In this document: piece by piece, positions 43,453 to 52,155 of the stretch
Numbering within the stretch: position 1 is the first letter of the stretch
Layout of the letters: each line of letters opens with the position of its first letter
Assembly: GCA_963669435.1 (NCBI GenBank)
Contig: OY770025.1
Location: 3,472,001 to 3,536,000, forward strand
Length of the DNA: 64,000 bases
Reading direction: 5' to 3'
Origin: CALJFL01 sp963669435
GTDB taxonomy: Bacteria > Pseudomonadota > Gammaproteobacteria > Pseudomonadales > Halieaceae
Made by a program: the position numbers and the translations under genes
The notes under the pieces: model-generated
What the model saw: only the letters and a program-made list of their open reading frames with translations
Database searches by the model: none
What the model was told of the DNA's origin: nothing

Positions 43453-44220
43453 ATGAATGTACAAGGCATTACGGCCGTCGTAACTGGCGGCGCTTCCGGA
43501 CTGGGTCTGGCTACCGTCGAGAGGTTACTGGAGCAGGGCGCTGGAAATGTGGTCATAGCCGATCTCGCCGCTTCCGCAGGCGAGGAGATTGCGTCTAATC
43601 TGGGAGATAACGTGCATTTTGTCGGCGGCGATGTCACCGACGAGGCCGATATGCAGGCGGTCTTCGACAAGGCGGCCTCGCTGGGTAACTTCAGGGCAAC
43701 GGTGCATTGTGCTGGGCGCGGCGGACCAGTTCGAGTAATTGACAGAGACGGTAATCCCGGGTCCCTCAGTGCATACACCTCGGTAATCCAGACAAACCTC
43801 ATTGGCAGCTTCAATGTCCTGCGTCTCGCGGCAGTAGCCATGAAAGACAACGAAGTCATTGATGGCGAGCGCGGCGTGGTCATTATGACGGCCTCAGTAG
43901 CGGCCTATGAAGGTCAGATTGGCCAGATTCCCTATGCCTCTTCCAAAGCGGGTGTTGTGGGTATGACCATTGTGGCTGCCCGCGACCTGGCGAGTAAGCA
44001 TATCCGTGTCTGTACTATCGCGCCGGGGCTGTTTGATACGCCAATCCTGGCGAAATTGCCTGAGGAGGTAAGGGAATCTCTTGGAAAGACGGTACCCAAT
44101 CCACCACGCCTGGGTCAGCCGTGGGAGTTCGCCCTGATGGCTACGCAAATCATCGAGAATCCAATGCTGAACGGGGAGACTATACGCCTCGACGGTGCCA
44201 TCCGTATGCAGCCACGATAA
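43453..44220 (+). CDS. HSD10-like SDR (type II 3-hydroxyacyl-CoA dehydrogenase)
   Basis: 255-residue SDR very close to mitochondrial HSD17B10: TGGASGLG, ASVAAYEGQIGQ, YASSK with the catalytic pair, and the hallmark end IIENPMLNGETIRLDGAIRM. This family oxidises 3-hydroxyacyl-CoA, notably 2-methyl-3-hydroxybutyryl-CoA, and also hydroxysteroids. In this operon it can supply the activity missing from the degenerate FadB-like protein. It starts 37 bases after the dehydrogenase subunit. Confidence 0.92.
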   Translation: MNVQGITAVVTGGASGLGLATVERLLEQGAGNVVIADLAASAGEEIASNLGDNVHFVGGDVTDEADMQAVFDKAASLGNFRATVHCAGRGGPVRVIDRDGNPGSLSAYTSVIQTNLIGSFNVLRLAAVAMKDNEVIDGERGVVIMTASVAAYEGQIGQIPYASSKAGVVGMTIVAARDLASKHIRVCTIAPGLFDTPILAKLPEEVRESLGKTVPNPPRLGQPWEFALMATQIIENPMLNGETIRLDGAIRMQPR

Positions 44221-44239
44221 TTCAAGGGGCACTCCAAAT

Positions 44240-45013
44240 ATGTCAGAGAATAATTTTTCGGCCCTCGAGGTTACCTGTAAAGACAATGTGGCGCGTATCC
44301 GCTTCACTCGCGGGGACCTGTTCAACCGCTTTGACCAGGTACAGCACTACGAATTTCCTCTGGCTCTGGCGCAGGTGAAGTCGCTGGCAGATGTCAGGGT
44401 GCTGGTAATCGAGGGGGAGGGCAAAGCCTTTTCCGCTGGTGGCGATTTCGAGATGATTCGCGAAGGCAACCAGTCCAGGGAGTTGCGCCAGAAATTGACC
44501 AGGGAGGCGCTGGATATCTTTGAGCTGATGAGCAGCATGCCCTTTCCCGTTGTATGCGCTGCGCAGGGTGCAGCCGTAGGATTAGGCGCGACCATACTTG
44601 CTCTGGCGGATATTGTTGTTGCCTATCGCAACGCCAAGATCGCCGACCCACATGTGCAGATTGGCCTGGGCGCCGGTGACGGCGGTGTCACTGCCTGGTC
44701 CCATGCGGTAGGTATCAATCGCGCAAAGCGCTTTCTGCTGACTGGGGACACCATAACCGCGGAACAAGGATACGAGTTTGGTTTGATCAGCGATATTGTC
44801 GACACGCCCGAACTGGTGCCCGAAAAGGTTGACGCAATCGCGGGAAGGATAGCCAGCCTACCGGTAGCAGCTGTGCAGGGAACGAAACGTTCATTCAACA
44901 AACTTGCGCAACAGTATTGCGGAGCGGTCTTCGAACTGAGCCTGAGTTATGAGATGGATGCTATGGCCAGTCCGGATGTGATAGCTGTATTGGATAAAAT
45001 GTCCGATAAGTAG
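44240..45013 (+). CDS. Crotonase-family protein lacking hydratase glutamates
   Basis: 257-residue crotonase. The oxyanion segments FSAGGDF and GAAVGLGA are present, but the two hydratase glutamates are T118 and H138 (ADPHVQIGLGAGDGG). It therefore probably catalyses something other than hydration, such as isomerisation, C-C cleavage or thioester hydrolysis; crotonases with this DPHV-GDGG pattern are common but little studied. The ATG at 44240 has AAGGGG upstream. Last gene of the beta-oxidation operon. Confidence 0.85.
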   Translation: MSENNFSALEVTCKDNVARIRFTRGDLFNRFDQVQHYEFPLALAQVKSLADVRVLVIEGEGKAFSAGGDFEMIREGNQSRELRQKLTREALDIFELMSSMPFPVVCAAQGAAVGLGATILALADIVVAYRNAKIADPHVQIGLGAGDGGVTAWSHAVGINRAKRFLLTGDTITAEQGYEFGLISDIVDTPELVPEKVDAIAGRIASLPVAAVQGTKRSFNKLAQQYCGAVFELSLSYEMDAMASPDVIAVLDKMSDK

Positions 45014-45148
45014 TGAAGACGCTGTTTACTTTGCTGAGGTGTACTGCTCCGCGAATCGTCAACTATGTATTGCGGTGAAGTTTTTTGTGCCTAGACGGTA
45101 CGTCTGTCGCTTGGGATGTGACTAGGCTCGCCAGTGTGTGTGACCTTT

Positions 45149-45176
45149 GGCGCGATCGAGATCGCGCCTTTTTTTT
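45149..45176 (+). terminator. Intrinsic terminator of the beta-oxidation operon
   Basis: Nine-base perfect stem GGCGCGATC / GATCGCGCC with a GA loop (45149-45168), followed by eight T (45169-45176). It lies 135 bases after the last operon gene. The same outer stem recurs in the terminator at 52125. Confidence 0.9.
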
Positions 45177-45263
45177 GCGCGACAGAAAGTGTACGCCAGC
45201 CCCACCAGTGATTTGATACGAAGGAGTGGGTCTGTAAACAACCAAACGGGGGGTAATGTTACT

Positions 45264-46283
45264 GTGACGCGCCACACGCAGTTTGCTGAAATAGATAGTC
45301 CTACTCCAATTCCGCTGGTGGATGTAACCAGTGGCGAGAAGTTCATCAATAAACGAGGCATTGTCGCAATCAAGGACGGTGTGAAGGCCGGCGGTACTGG
45401 AGAATTTCCCAAGGCCAAACCGGACTGGTTAAGAGTAAAGGCGGGTCTCGGTCAGCGGTTTGAGGAAACGCGTCAAATTGTCCATAACCATAATCTTTCA
45501 ACCGTCTGCGAGGAAGCGAAGTGCCCCAATATTGGTGAGTGTTGGAACGCTGGAACCGCGACCATCATGCTCATGGGCGACGTCTGCACCCGGGCATGTC
45601 GATTCTGCGCTGTAAACACGGGTAACCCGAAAGGCTGGCTCGATCTCGATGAACCGGACAAGGTCGCGCGTTCTGTCCAGTTAATGAAACTAGGCTATGT
45701 GGTGCTTACGTCTGTAAACCGGGATGACCTGGACGATGGCGGCGCACAGCACTATGCGGACTGCGTATCCGCGGTAAAGCAATCAAGTCCAGGTGTAACA
45801 GTTGAAGTATTAACACCAGATTTTCAGGGTCAGCTTCCCAGTGTCGAGAAAGTTCTGGATGCCGGGGTAGATGTCTTTGCGCAGAATGTTGAGACCGTCG
45901 AGCGTTTGACACACCCGATCAGGGACCCGAGAGCGGGGTATCAGCAAACGCTGGAAGTGCTTCGGCACGCTAAGTCCTACCGCCCGGATGTGTTGACCAA
46001 ATCAAGTCTGATGCTGGGCATGGGTGAAACGAGTGACGAGTTACTCGAAGCCATGGATGATCTTACTGATGCCGGGGTAGATATCCTGACCCTTGGCCAA
46101 TACCTGCAGCCTACAGTCCATCACCATCCTGTCGATAGATATATCGACCCCGCTGAATTTACCAGGTATCGGGAGCTGGGCCTGGAAAAAGGCTTTCTGG
46201 AGGTGACCTCCGGAGCTCTTGTGCGTTCCAGTTATCGAGCCGAACAGGTACTGAGTAAGAATAATATAGGATTAGAGGGTTGA
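45264..46283 (+). CDS. lipA: Lipoyl synthase
   Basis: About 340-residue radical-SAM enzyme that inserts two sulfurs into octanoyl-lysine to make lipoate. The auxiliary cluster cysteines are C82, C87 and C93 (VCEEAKCPNIGEC), the radical-SAM cysteines C108, C112 and C115 (CTRACRFC). The start is the GTG at 45264 after a run of G; the frame opens at 45147, but that lies inside the terminator. LipA is usually next to lipB; here it precedes a membrane protein and a NorE/NorF-like pair. It could be a second copy serving the free lipoyl protein at 10.7 kb. Confidence 0.93.
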   Translation: MTRHTQFAEIDSPTPIPLVDVTSGEKFINKRGIVAIKDGVKAGGTGEFPKAKPDWLRVKAGLGQRFEETRQIVHNHNLSTVCEEAKCPNIGECWNAGTATIMLMGDVCTRACRFCAVNTGNPKGWLDLDEPDKVARSVQLMKLGYVVLTSVNRDDLDDGGAQHYADCVSAVKQSSPGVTVEVLTPDFQGQLPSVEKVLDAGVDVFAQNVETVERLTHPIRDPRAGYQQTLEVLRHAKSYRPDVLTKSSLMLGMGETSDELLEAMDDLTDAGVDILTLGQYLQPTVHHHPVDRYIDPAEFTRYRELGLEKGFLEVTSGALVRSSYRAEQVLSKNNIGLEG

Positions 46284-46302
46284 CCTCGCAGTCGGAGCAA
46301 TG

Positions 46303-47022
46303 ATGTCCAAATCAAGTCACTTCAAGCAACTTTACTTCTGTGCCTGGGCCGGCCCATTTTTTATCAGCACGTTCCTTGTCTTCTGGGCGTTCATGGGGGA
46401 TTTTTTACCGCCGCTGCCCGGAGCTGCGCCGATTGAGGAAATAACAGCCTACTTTCGAGACAACACCAATACGGTTAGGTGGGGAATGGCGGTCAGTATG
46501 ACCTTTTGCATAACCTACCTTGTGTGGGCATTGGCGATATCCAGGATCATGGATTTCTGTCTTGGAGAGGTCGACAGCATCTTGTCGAGGATTCAGACCT
46601 GGGGAGCAGCATTCACCGTAGTATCCATATATTTGAATTGTGGAATGATTCTGGGTGCCGCTTATCGACCAGAGGCACTGGATGGCACAATGCTGAGGCT
46701 GGCTTACGATCTGGGCTGGGTCTTCCTGGACCTGGGTTTCTTTCCTACCACGCTGCAAATGTGCGCTATGGGAGTAGCGTTCCTCGCTGATCCGCGACAA
46801 CCGAAGTTGATCCCCAAGTGGCTCTCCTGGTACGGGATTTGGGTGGGATTAATGTTTTTTGCGGTTTTGTTGATGCCATTCTTCAAATCCGGGCCTTTCG
46901 ACAGGGCAGGACTCTTGAACTACTGGATCGAGTTCGGGATCTGGTATATCTGGTGTGCGGTGCTTTCTGTCTATGTATTGAAGGCGGTCAAACGACTGGA
47001 GTCTGAATCGTCTCCGGCTTAA
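46303..47022 (+). CDS. Six-helix membrane protein, unknown
   Basis: About 239-residue integral membrane protein with six hydrophobic segments (for example FISTFLVFWAFMG, MTFCITYLVWALAIS and the end WYIWCAVLSVYVLKAV). No catalytic motif seen and family not recognised. The second ATG, 46303, has better spacing to CGGAG than the first at 46300. It is three bases from the NorE-like gene, so the products probably work together in the membrane. Confidence 0.75.
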   Translation: MSKSSHFKQLYFCAWAGPFFISTFLVFWAFMGDFLPPLPGAAPIEEITAYFRDNTNTVRWGMAVSMTFCITYLVWALAISRIMDFCLGEVDSILSRIQTWGAAFTVVSIYLNCGMILGAAYRPEALDGTMLRLAYDLGWVFLDLGFFPTTLQMCAMGVAFLADPRQPKLIPKWLSWYGIWVGLMFFAVLLMPFFKSGPFDRAGLLNYWIEFGIWYIWCAVLSVYVLKAVKRLESESSPA

Positions 47023-47025
47023 TCA

Positions 47026-47625
47026 ATGACTGCAGAGGTGGTTCAAGCTATTAACAGACGCCGCCTTCCCGGGGATGAGGGGGTCTGGTTCTTCATCGTT
47101 GCCGATACCATGATGTTTGCCGTCCTGTTCTCGGTATTTATATTTTCTCGCAATAATGCGGTGGAGTTGTTCGAACAGGGTCGGATGACTCTGAGCGTAT
47201 CGGTGGGCTTCTTCAATACACTTATTCTGTTGAGCAGCTCAGCGCTTGTGGCGCTCGCCGTCGTCGCTGCTCGCGAAGGTAGCCTCCGTGAGACTCAGCG
47301 CTACTTGCAAGCTGGTATTGCCATTGGCGCGCTATTTGGGGTGTCGAAACTGTACGAGTACAGCGACAAAGTCAGCGCAGGTTATGCGATCAATACCAAC
47401 GAATTCTATATGTACTACTTCGCCCTGACCGGCATCCACTTCTTTCACTATCTTGCCGGGATGATCATCCTGATCGTATGCCTGGTGAAGCTTAAACGCC
47501 TATCCGGTCCAGATCACGCGGGGTATCAGGTATGGCTCGAATCCGCCGGGTGCTACTGGCACATGGTCGATTTACTCTGGATCGTGCTGTTCCCAATGAT
47601 CTACCTTCTGCAGGTGACCGTGTGA
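47026..47625 (+). CDS. NorE-like cytochrome c oxidase subunit III family protein
   Basis: 199-residue membrane protein with five helices, of the haem-copper oxidase subunit III family, NorE branch. Hallmarks are GDEGVWFFIVADTMMF at the N-terminus and CYWHMVDLLWIVLFP near the end. NorE normally accompanies nitric oxide reductase norCB; no catalytic oxidase or reductase subunit is in the window. Its stop overlaps the GTG start of the NorF-like gene. A second such pair is at 61 kb. Role here unknown. Confidence 0.88.
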   Translation: MTAEVVQAINRRRLPGDEGVWFFIVADTMMFAVLFSVFIFSRNNAVELFEQGRMTLSVSVGFFNTLILLSSSALVALAVVAAREGSLRETQRYLQAGIAIGALFGVSKLYEYSDKVSAGYAINTNEFYMYYFALTGIHFFHYLAGMIILIVCLVKLKRLSGPDHAGYQVWLESAGCYWHMVDLLWIVLFPMIYLLQVTV

Positions 47626-47891
47626 GCGCCGCCAGGAGTAGCGTGATTCGGGCCTGGCTGATTCTGGTTGCCATAACCACCATGAGCGCGCTGTTTGTGG
47701 AGCAACAAGCCTTAGAGCAGATTACCGTGCCAGTTATCCTGGTGTTGGCGCTGATCAAGGTCAGATTGATCTTCCTGGAGTTTATGGAACTGCGAACAGG
47801 ACCCTGGCTGCCGCGTCTCATTTTCGAGGTTTGGGCGGTGGCCGTAATACTGCTGATTATGGGCAACTATCTGGGAGCATATTCGGTATGA
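47622..47891 (+). CDS. NorF-like/cytochrome oxidase subunit IV-type protein
   Basis: 89-residue protein with three membrane helices, typical of prokaryotic subunit IV/NorF: LALIKVRLIFLEFMELR is the characteristic middle helix. It begins at GTG 47622, overlapping the NorE-like stop by four bases (GTGA), so the two are made together. Its stop in turn overlaps the ATG of a 66-codon frame. Confidence 0.82.
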   Translation: MSAARSSVIRAWLILVAITTMSALFVEQQALEQITVPVILVLALIKVRLIFLEFMELRTGPWLPRLIFEVWAVAVILLIMGNYLGAYSV

Positions 47892-48088
47892 CTGACCGCT
47901 GCCTCAATCGACAGAATGCTGTTTGGTTTGGCTTATCGGTGAATGAGCTGGCCGAAGACATAGTGCTTGATCCAGTTAGTATTTGTGGGCGCGTCGTAGA
48001 TCAGGTCACCAACATCTCTCTCGGCTCGTTGTGTGGATTTTTATGTACCGTCATGTACATTCTGCGGGGGCAGTGCGATGCCCGTTGA
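47888..48088 (+). CDS. Hypothetical small protein, overlapping both neighbours
   Basis: 66-codon frame that starts with an ATGA overlap at the NorF-like stop and ends 11 bases inside the next gene. The product has a cysteine-rich, moderately hydrophobic C-terminal half (LGSLCGFLCTVMYIL). No family recognised. The double overlap favours a real translationally coupled gene, but chance cannot be excluded. Confidence 0.4.
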   Translation: MTDRCLNRQNAVWFGLSVNELAEDIVLDPVSICGRVVDQVTNISLGSLCGFLCTVMYILRGQCDAR

Positions 48089-48545
48089 ATCTCCCCAGGT
48101 ATCGGTGCCAGATGGTTCGGCTTACGTGATGGAAGTTGCGCTGACCGAAGCACACGTCCTTGAGCTGGCCGACTATATTCCGGATCATGTACACAACGTA
48201 CAGTTCTTCCAGATATTTGAGGATGTGCGAATCCCGTATCTGCATCATCTGGGTGTACCTGCACGTGACCCCGCGACAGGTCTTGGACATGTACTGGTCT
48301 CCAATCATTGTGACTACCTGGGTGAACTGCGCTGCCCTGGCACCGCCTCCATTGCCGTGGATGTAGCCACATTTAGTAAACACACGATCACACTCGATTT
48401 TCGAGTTTACGATCTGCAACAAAATTGTGAGGTGGCTCGTGGTAGGTCGGTTATCGTTTCATTCGACTTCAATAACAAGGTGAAAGTACCGCTTGGCGAC
48501 CAGACCGTTGCTTTGCTCGAGTCTTTAACCCAGTCCTCCGGCTGA
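48078..48545 (+). CDS. 4HBT/hotdog-type acyl-CoA thioesterase
   Basis: 155-residue hotdog-fold protein of the YbgC/FadM-like 4-hydroxybenzoyl-CoA thioesterase group. FQIFEDVRIPYLHHLG is the N-terminal strand-helix, with D/E at the usual active-site position, and VDVATFSKHTITLDFRVYD forms the central sheet. Substrate unknown. The ATG at 48078 overlaps the small upstream frame. It probably releases a CoA ester in the same pathway. Confidence 0.8.
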   Translation: MPVESPQVSVPDGSAYVMEVALTEAHVLELADYIPDHVHNVQFFQIFEDVRIPYLHHLGVPARDPATGLGHVLVSNHCDYLGELRCPGTASIAVDVATFSKHTITLDFRVYDLQQNCEVARGRSVIVSFDFNNKVKVPLGDQTVALLESLTQSSG

Positions 48546-48626
48546 TTGTCGTCACTCATGCAATTGAACTGATGTCACTAAACTCTGTTTCCGAGAAGAT
48601 TTCGGCGCCGCGATTGGAGGTTAATT

Positions 48627-49382
48627 ATGTCAAGCCTGAAAGGTAAAACCCTGTTTGTAACCGGCGGCAACGCAGGGATTGGTTTGGAGACGGCGGAGTT
48701 ATTTGCCTCTGAGGGGGCTAACCTTGCGATATTTTCCAGGCGCGAGGAACGCAATGCGCAGGCAGTAATGTCCATTCAGAACCACGGCGTAGATTGTATT
48801 GCATTTGCAGGCGATGTTACCGATGACGTCGCACTGGCAAGCGCAGTTGAACAAACTGTTGAGCGCTTCGGCGGTATTCATTTTGCGTTCAACAACGCCG
48901 GATTAGCGCAGCGCTCAACACCATTACAGGACCAGACAGTAGAGCAGTATCGACAGATCATCGACGTCAATGTGATGGGCGTTTGGTTGTCCATGCGTGC
49001 CCTTGCGCCAGTCATTCAATCGTCCGGCGGCGGATGCATCGTAAACTCTGGTTCAATCGCATCACATGTGGGGGTCCTTCACGCCCCGCTATATACGGCG
49101 GCGAAACACGCTATTGTTGGATTGACCAAATCCGTTGCGCTTGAGTATGCGCGCTCCGGTGTTCGCGTCAATGCTGTGTCACCTGCCTACGTCAAAACTG
49201 AAATGATGAATAACTTGACCAAAGGGAAACAGGCGCTCGAGGATAAACTGGAGAATGCGATACCCATGGGTAGAGCCGGCCAGCAGATTGAAGTGGCCAG
49301 AGCAGTTCTGTATCTGTGCCGCGATGCGACTTGGACAACAGGTGAGACCCTGCGGGTGGATGGTGGTTTTACCGCACAGTGA
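48627..49382 (+). CDS. SDR-family oxidoreductase
   Basis: 251-residue classical SDR: TGGNAGIG, Ser-Arg in IFSRRE suggesting NADP, NNAGLA, NSGSIAS, YTAAK and the terminal RVDGGFTAQ. Complete and presumably active. GGAGG precedes the ATG. It is the last gene of the lipA-NorE/NorF series before a 470-base gap. Confidence 0.92.
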   Translation: MSSLKGKTLFVTGGNAGIGLETAELFASEGANLAIFSRREERNAQAVMSIQNHGVDCIAFAGDVTDDVALASAVEQTVERFGGIHFAFNNAGLAQRSTPLQDQTVEQYRQIIDVNVMGVWLSMRALAPVIQSSGGGCIVNSGSIASHVGVLHAPLYTAAKHAIVGLTKSVALEYARSGVRVNAVSPAYVKTEMMNNLTKGKQALEDKLENAIPMGRAGQQIEVARAVLYLCRDATWTTGETLRVDGGFTAQ

Positions 49383-49854
49383 TGTTATCTGACTGCGAAG
49401 ACGCAGTTAAGACTGATAAACGGGTACCGCGTTGAAAGGCCGATTTGCCCATGTGGTACGTACCCACGGCTCACCCTGCTAACGAGCTGCCTCCACCCCG
49501 ATTAACTGTGAATATTTACTAATCGCGCCGTCTCCCTGTATCGATTGCCCTGAATCCACCTGTTGCCAGAAGCCCTGGGGAACTCCAGCTAATTCCCAAA
49601 GCTTGGACAGTCCTTCATGGTTGCGCATAACCCATTGTTTTTTTTAAGGTAATTGCACTGTAAACACTGCTTGGTTTTCCTCGAGGAAATTGAATCTGCG
49701 GATCAGGAGCTCGACCTGATTGCTGAGCCTTGCGGAATATGAGGCCGCATTGGGGTAGGCCCCCTGCGTAATCGTCTGATAACCAAGTGTCGCAAAACAA
49801 TCAAACAACCGGCATGACTTGTCCAGCATAAGATATTACGAGGGAGAAACTTCA
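49383..49854. other. Intergenic leader of a TonB receptor gene
   Basis: About 470 bases without a credible gene; two minus-strand frames near 49.6-49.8 kb are short and lack ribosome sites. A run of T at 49638-49645 and a 14-base palindrome at 49676-49689 are present; probably a regulatory leader for the receptor at 49855. Confidence 0.5.
49676..49689. promoter_or_regulatory. 14-base perfect palindrome
   Basis: TTTCCTCGAGGAAA lies 165 bases upstream of the TonB receptor start. It is the right size for a dimeric regulator site. No similar copy was noticed upstream of the other receptors. Confidence 0.35.
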
Positions 49855-52095
49855 GTGAAACAGCATTTTCCGAAGGCGATCAGTCTCGCTGTCGCCATGG
49901 CGTCAGTCAGCGGTTTGGCCCATGCACAATTGGAAGAGGTAATCATCACGGCGCAGAAGCGTAGTGAAAGCCTACAGGATGTACCTATTGCCGTAACTGC
50001 ACTAACGGGTGAGGACATGAGCGCCGCCAACGTCGATGGGCAGATGTCTTTGCCGATGGTAACGCCGACTCTTTCCTTCAAGCGTACCAGCACGTTCGCA
50101 TCGCCCTTCCTGCGCGGTGTCGGTACTGAATTTGCCAATGCCGGGCTTGAGTCAAGTGTCTCGGTATACCTGGATGATAGCTACGTACCCAGGGTTCAGA
50201 GTGGTTTGTTCTCATTTACCGATACCGAACGGGTCGAAGTGTTGAAAGGGCCCCAGGGTACGCTGTATGGCCGCAACGCTACCGGTGGTGCCATCCGGGT
50301 TATTACCAAAGACCCTGTACAGGAATTTGAGGGGAAAATTGCCGCAACGGTCGGTGATGAAGATCGAAAAATTATAGAAGGCGTCGTGAACCTGCCTGTC
50401 ACTGATTCTGTCGCGGTGCGACTGACGGGTAAGTATAACGAGGCCGACGGCTACATCGACAATGTTTCGCCAAACCCGAGCCTTGATGAGCTGCATGACT
50501 TTGAAGAGACCACGATCACCGGTAAAGTCTTGTACGACAATGGAGAGTCCCTCCAGGTCAAGCTGTCCGCGGATTATTCGGAAATTGACGGAAGTGTAGG
50601 GTTTGGCTTTATCAATCTTTTCGATGGCGCGCCCCAACAGGCGGCCGCTGCGTTGGGTGGATGTACAACCCAGGAACACCAGAAGATTTGTCAGGATCTG
50701 GGAAATGACGGGCAGCGCCCGACACCAGGTACGAAGACCGAAAACTTTGGTGGAGCGCTCAGGATTGATTATGATTTTGACAGCGCGACGTTCTCCAGTA
50801 TTACTGCCTACAGGGGCGTCGATGAAGACTATGCGGCAGATCTGGATTCTACCGATGTGCTGGCACAGAACATTCATGGCACTCCCGAGACGGATCAATT
50901 TACCCAGGAATTCCAGCTCACATCTGACGGGAATGGGGACCTGAGTTATGTCTTGGGATTCTTCTATCTTCAGGAGGAGGCTGAATTCGATGCGTTTTCC
51001 GTCTATGGAACTGCCGTTGAATTTCTCGGCGGACTTCCCATTGGCTGGGGCCAGGCCGGTGCTGGTCAGGTAGATGTGACCTCTTGGGCTCCTTATGCGC
51101 AAGTCGATTACAGGTTCAACGATCAGTGGACCTTGACGCTTGGCCTGAGATATACCGACGAGGAAAAGGAGCTCGTATTCAGTGAATTGCGAGTCGGTGA
51201 GATAGGTACCGATGGGCAGATATCTTCGCCCGCGCAAGTCATTGAGTTTGAGGAAGATAAGACCTCCTTTGAAGAGTGGACGCCCAAAGCTACGCTTAGC
51301 TGGTTTGCAACGGATGAGCTGATGGTCTACGCGACCTATGCAAATGGGTTTAAGAGTGGCGGCTTCAACCTACCTTCCTTTAAGCAGCCCGAGGAGGTCG
51401 ATCCTGAAGACCTTCAGTCATTCGAGTTGGGGTGGAAGTATGAAGGTAGCACAGTACGTTTCAACGGAGCAGCGTTCTACTATGATTACCAGGATCTCCA
51501 GACACAGTTTGTCGATCAGGAGACTGGTGGCGTTTCAGTTCAAAACGCTGCCGACGCGGAAATTATCGGCCTGGAAGCAGATTTAACCTGGGCGCCAACT
51601 GAAAACTGGGATTTTGGTGCTGGTATTGGATATCTTGACGCAACCTATAAAGATTTTATTGGGGAATCATATGTTCCTTGCGTTGAACTCCCGTTTGGAG
51701 ATCCTTCCTGCGCGCTCTATCCCTTAGGTTTGGGCCTTGTGACCGGTGACCTGTCTGACAACGATCTGCCGCAGGCGCCCGAAGTTTCTGGCTATGTTCG
51801 AGCTTCCTATTTCCTCGACGTGAATAACATCGGTGGTTTCAGGTTCAATGTTATTGCGTCATACCGCGACGATGCATGGTTTGAAGCGAGCAATACTTTC
51901 GATGATCCCAGTCGGACGCTGGTGAATGCCAGCATCGATTGGAACTCTCCAAGTGAAATGTTCTTTGCACGAGTGTATGCGAACAACCTGACTGACGAAG
52001 ATTGGGATACCGCGAAAGCACCCCAGGCTTCAGGTGGCTGGCGAATCCCCGCTGAACCTCGCCAGGTTTTCTTCCAGGTGGGAGTAAATTTCTAG
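49855..52095 (+). CDS. TonB-dependent receptor
   Basis: 746-residue outer-membrane receptor. The start is the GTG at 49855 with AGGGAG eight bases upstream, giving a proper signal peptide (MKQHFPKAISLAVAMASVSG to AHAQ); an upstream in-frame start at 49819 is unlikely. LEEVIITAQKR is the TonB-box region, the plug has FLRGVGTEF and VEVLKGPQGTLYGRNATGG, and the barrel ends VFFQVGVNF with the normal terminal Phe. This is the family common for complex hydrophobic substrates in marine bacteria. A strong terminator follows. Confidence 0.95.
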   Translation: MKQHFPKAISLAVAMASVSGLAHAQLEEVIITAQKRSESLQDVPIAVTALTGEDMSAANVDGQMSLPMVTPTLSFKRTSTFASPFLRGVGTEFANAGLESSVSVYLDDSYVPRVQSGLFSFTDTERVEVLKGPQGTLYGRNATGGAIRVITKDPVQEFEGKIAATVGDEDRKIIEGVVNLPVTDSVAVRLTGKYNEADGYIDNVSPNPSLDELHDFEETTITGKVLYDNGESLQVKLSADYSEIDGSVGFGFINLFDGAPQQAAAALGGCTTQEHQKICQDLGNDGQRPTPGTKTENFGGALRIDYDFDSATFSSITAYRGVDEDYAADLDSTDVLAQNIHGTPETDQFTQEFQLTSDGNGDLSYVLGFFYLQEEAEFDAFSVYGTAVEFLGGLPIGWGQAGAGQVDVTSWAPYAQVDYRFNDQWTLTLGLRYTDEEKELVFSELRVGEIGTDGQISSPAQVIEFEEDKTSFEEWTPKATLSWFATDELMVYATYANGFKSGGFNLPSFKQPEEVDPEDLQSFELGWKYEGSTVRFNGAAFYYDYQDLQTQFVDQETGGVSVQNAADAEIIGLEADLTWAPTENWDFGAGIGYLDATYKDFIGESYVPCVELPFGDPSCALYPLGLGLVTGDLSDNDLPQAPEVSGYVRASYFLDVNNIGGFRFNVIASYRDDAWFEASNTFDDPSRTLVNASIDWNSPSEMFFARVYANNLTDEDWDTAKAPQASGGWRIPAEPRQVFFQVGVNF

Positions 52096-52124
52096 GTCCG
52101 CGCGCGAGAATACTGTGCGGTTTT

Positions 52125-52155
52125 AGGCGCGATTTTCGAATCGCGCCTTTTTTTT
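52125..52155 (+). terminator. Intrinsic terminator of TonB receptor gene
   Basis: Nine-base perfect stem GGCGCGATT / AATCGCGCC with a TTCG loop (52126-52147), followed by eight T (52148-52155), 30 bases after the receptor stop. Stem and tail closely match the terminator at 45149. Confidence 0.92.

Noticed and set aside
45147..45149. TTG as start of LipA
   Set aside because: It would translate through the intrinsic terminator of the preceding operon; the GTG at 45264 fits the protein better.
50212..51237. 341-codon minus-strand frame opposite a TonB receptor
   Set aside because: Antisense to the receptor plug and barrel; no credible product.
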